Source of the DNA: Candidatus Cloacimonadota bacterium
GTDB taxonomy: Bacteria; Cloacimonadota; Cloacimonadia; Cloacimonadales; Cloacimonadaceae
NCBI GenBank assembly: GCA_027318525.1
Contig: DAHVPA010000021.1
Location: 1-14,862 of the forward strand
Length of the DNA stretch: 14,862 nt
Reading direction: 5' to 3'
Shown here: in pieces, positions 14,079-14,862 of the stretch
How positions within the stretch are numbered: the stretch's first letter is position 1
Layout: the number at the start of each line of letters is the position of its first letter
The notes under the pieces: generated by a model
What the model saw: only the letters and a program-made list of their open reading frames with translations
What the model was told of the DNA's origin: nothing
The model's database searches: none
Position numbers and translations under genes: made by a program

Positions 14079-14862
14079 ATTTCAGGCGGCTGGTGATGAA
14101 CCAAGCCATAAATTCAGGCTCATAACTCCTTTTTGCCTGTCTCAAGCCTTCGATGCCCATATCCTGTTCGCGGTTGATGTAGATATAGCTTTTGTGCAGA
14201 TAGCGGGCGGTTTCCCAGTTGATAAGCTGGGCACAGCCTTTGATGGAGGGATCGAACTTTTCGAAGTGGACGGTTGCCATATTGGCAGTCTGGGGACTGA
14301 AGATGGTCCAGGCGATGATTTCGCCATTCAGCAAAATCTTCAAGCCGTCCAGAGGCAAATCATCCCAAAACAGGAAGGAATTTTTGACGGCGCGGTATTC
14401 CAGAGTAAGCCCGATTTCCTTGATGTTGCGGTCGGTCTGCCACTTTTTAAAGTGCTCGAGGATGGCGTCCTGGTCTGCTTTAACGATGCGTTTTACCTCA
14501 TATTCAGGATATTGGCGCAGAAACTGGGAGATGAGATTCTTCTTTTTAGCAAGTTTCTTACCGGGCAGATTGACCAGTTTTTCCGCCAGATAGACATAAT
14601 CAGACCAGGCTTCGTGGGTGCGCAGACGGAAGTAATCATTGGTTTCGGGATGGGTTTCCAGCCAGTCTGTGGGAAACAGAATCATCTCAACTTTGGGGTC
14701 AACGCTGCGGAAATCTTTAACCAGTTGCGCCAGCTTGTCCGGCCCCAGATTGTAACAGAAGGGGAAAGTAATGTAATGATAACGCGGATTGTAGATTACA
14801 TAAGCGCCCTGCCATATGAAGTAATGCAGCTTGTAGATAGCGCCCCAGGTGAAGATGTAGAT
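14077..14862 (-). CDS. DUF2156 / LPG_synthase_C-like protein, partial (5' end beyond the right edge)
   Basis: The minus-strand frame is open from the stop at 14077 to the last base of the window, 261 residues, with no stop upstream of the internal ATG at 14685, so the true start lies outside. The visible protein begins IYIFTWGAIYKLHYF, the N-terminal DUF2156 pattern, and the key stretch DYVYLAEKLVNLPGKKL followed by AKKKNLISQF is the family's most conserved segment. The GNAT-like C-terminal half follows (LEYRAVKNSF, LLNGEIIAWTIF, VHFEKFDPSIKGCAQLIN and INREQDMGIEGLRQAK). The family is related to the catalytic part of MprF lysylphosphatidylglycerol synthases and to FemX-type aminoacyl transferases, and uses a charged tRNA or acyl-CoA donor in some members; for DUF2156 itself the substrate is unknown. 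No membrane segment is seen in this part. It converges on the gene at 13363, sharing the terminator region. Confidence 0.88.
   Translation of the reverse strand: MYIFTWGAIYKLHYFIWQGAYVIYNPRYHYITFPFCYNLGPDKLAQLVKDFRSVDPKVEMILFPTDWLETHPETNDYFRLRTHEAWSDYVYLAEKLVNLPGKKLAKKKNLISQFLRQYPEYEVKRIVKADQDAILEHFKKWQTDRNIKEIGLTLEYRAVKNSFLFWDDLPLDGLKILLNGEIIAWTIFSPQTANMATVHFEKFDPSIKGCAQLINWETARYLHKSYIYINREQDMGIEGLRQAKRSYEPEFMAWFITSRLK

Overview
The window reads as chromosomal DNA from a Gram-negative bacterium of the Fibrobacteres-Chlorobi-Bacteroidetes side of the tree. A member of the Cloacimonadota (WWE1) is my best guess. The grounds are two exported proteins ending in FlgD/type IX-like C-terminal sorting domains, a PorV/FadL-like outer-membrane barrel, a BatA-type double-membrane-anchor protein, and overall protein style. 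There is no rRNA or species marker, so the phylum is inference.

Layout. (1) 1-729, minus strand: the 5' part of a secreted protein of unknown family, open at the left edge and AT-richer than the rest. (2) 730-1119: a divergent intergenic gap with a perfect 14-bp palindrome. (3) 1120-3177, plus strand: a large exported VIT-VWA protein with a C-terminal sorting domain. (4) 3187-12912, minus strand: eight tightly packed genes that look like one operon. In transcription order they are yggS (PLP homeostasis), a divergent PlsY-family acyltransferase, a GNAT-fold protein, a PAP2-type membrane phosphatase/transferase, an outer-membrane barrel, a BatA/VWA membrane protein, dxs (isoprenoid entry) and mnmE (tRNA wobble modification). 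Several junctions overlap by 4 or 16 bases. A good sigma70-like promoter precedes yggS. (5) 12913-13362: a 450-base intergenic region with inverted repeats, a phased direct repeat, a plus-strand promoter candidate and a long leader. (6) 13363-14028, plus strand: a small Cys-rich exported protein with an FN3-like domain and the same kind of sorting tail. It ends at a strong hairpin terminator. (7) 14077-14862, minus strand: a DUF2156 (LPG_synthase_C-like) protein open at the right edge.

How the genes fit together. The operon mixes housekeeping functions (PLP, DXP synthesis, tRNA modification) with what looks like an envelope-lipid and outer-membrane group (PlsY-like, PAP2, barrel, BatA). Dxs is PLP-independent but TPP-dependent, and its isoprenoid product feeds undecaprenyl phosphate, a typical class of substrate for PAP2 enzymes, so a lipid-carrier theme is plausible but unproven. 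The exported VWA and FN3 proteins flanking the operon would be cargo for a type IX-like route, for which a PorV-like barrel is the kind of partner expected. No CRISPR array, insertion sequence, tRNA or rRNA gene was seen. I found no clear-cut new system. The best candidates for a second look are the divergent PlsY homologue with its neighbours, the two sorting-tail proteins, and the structured intergenic region at 13096-13279.
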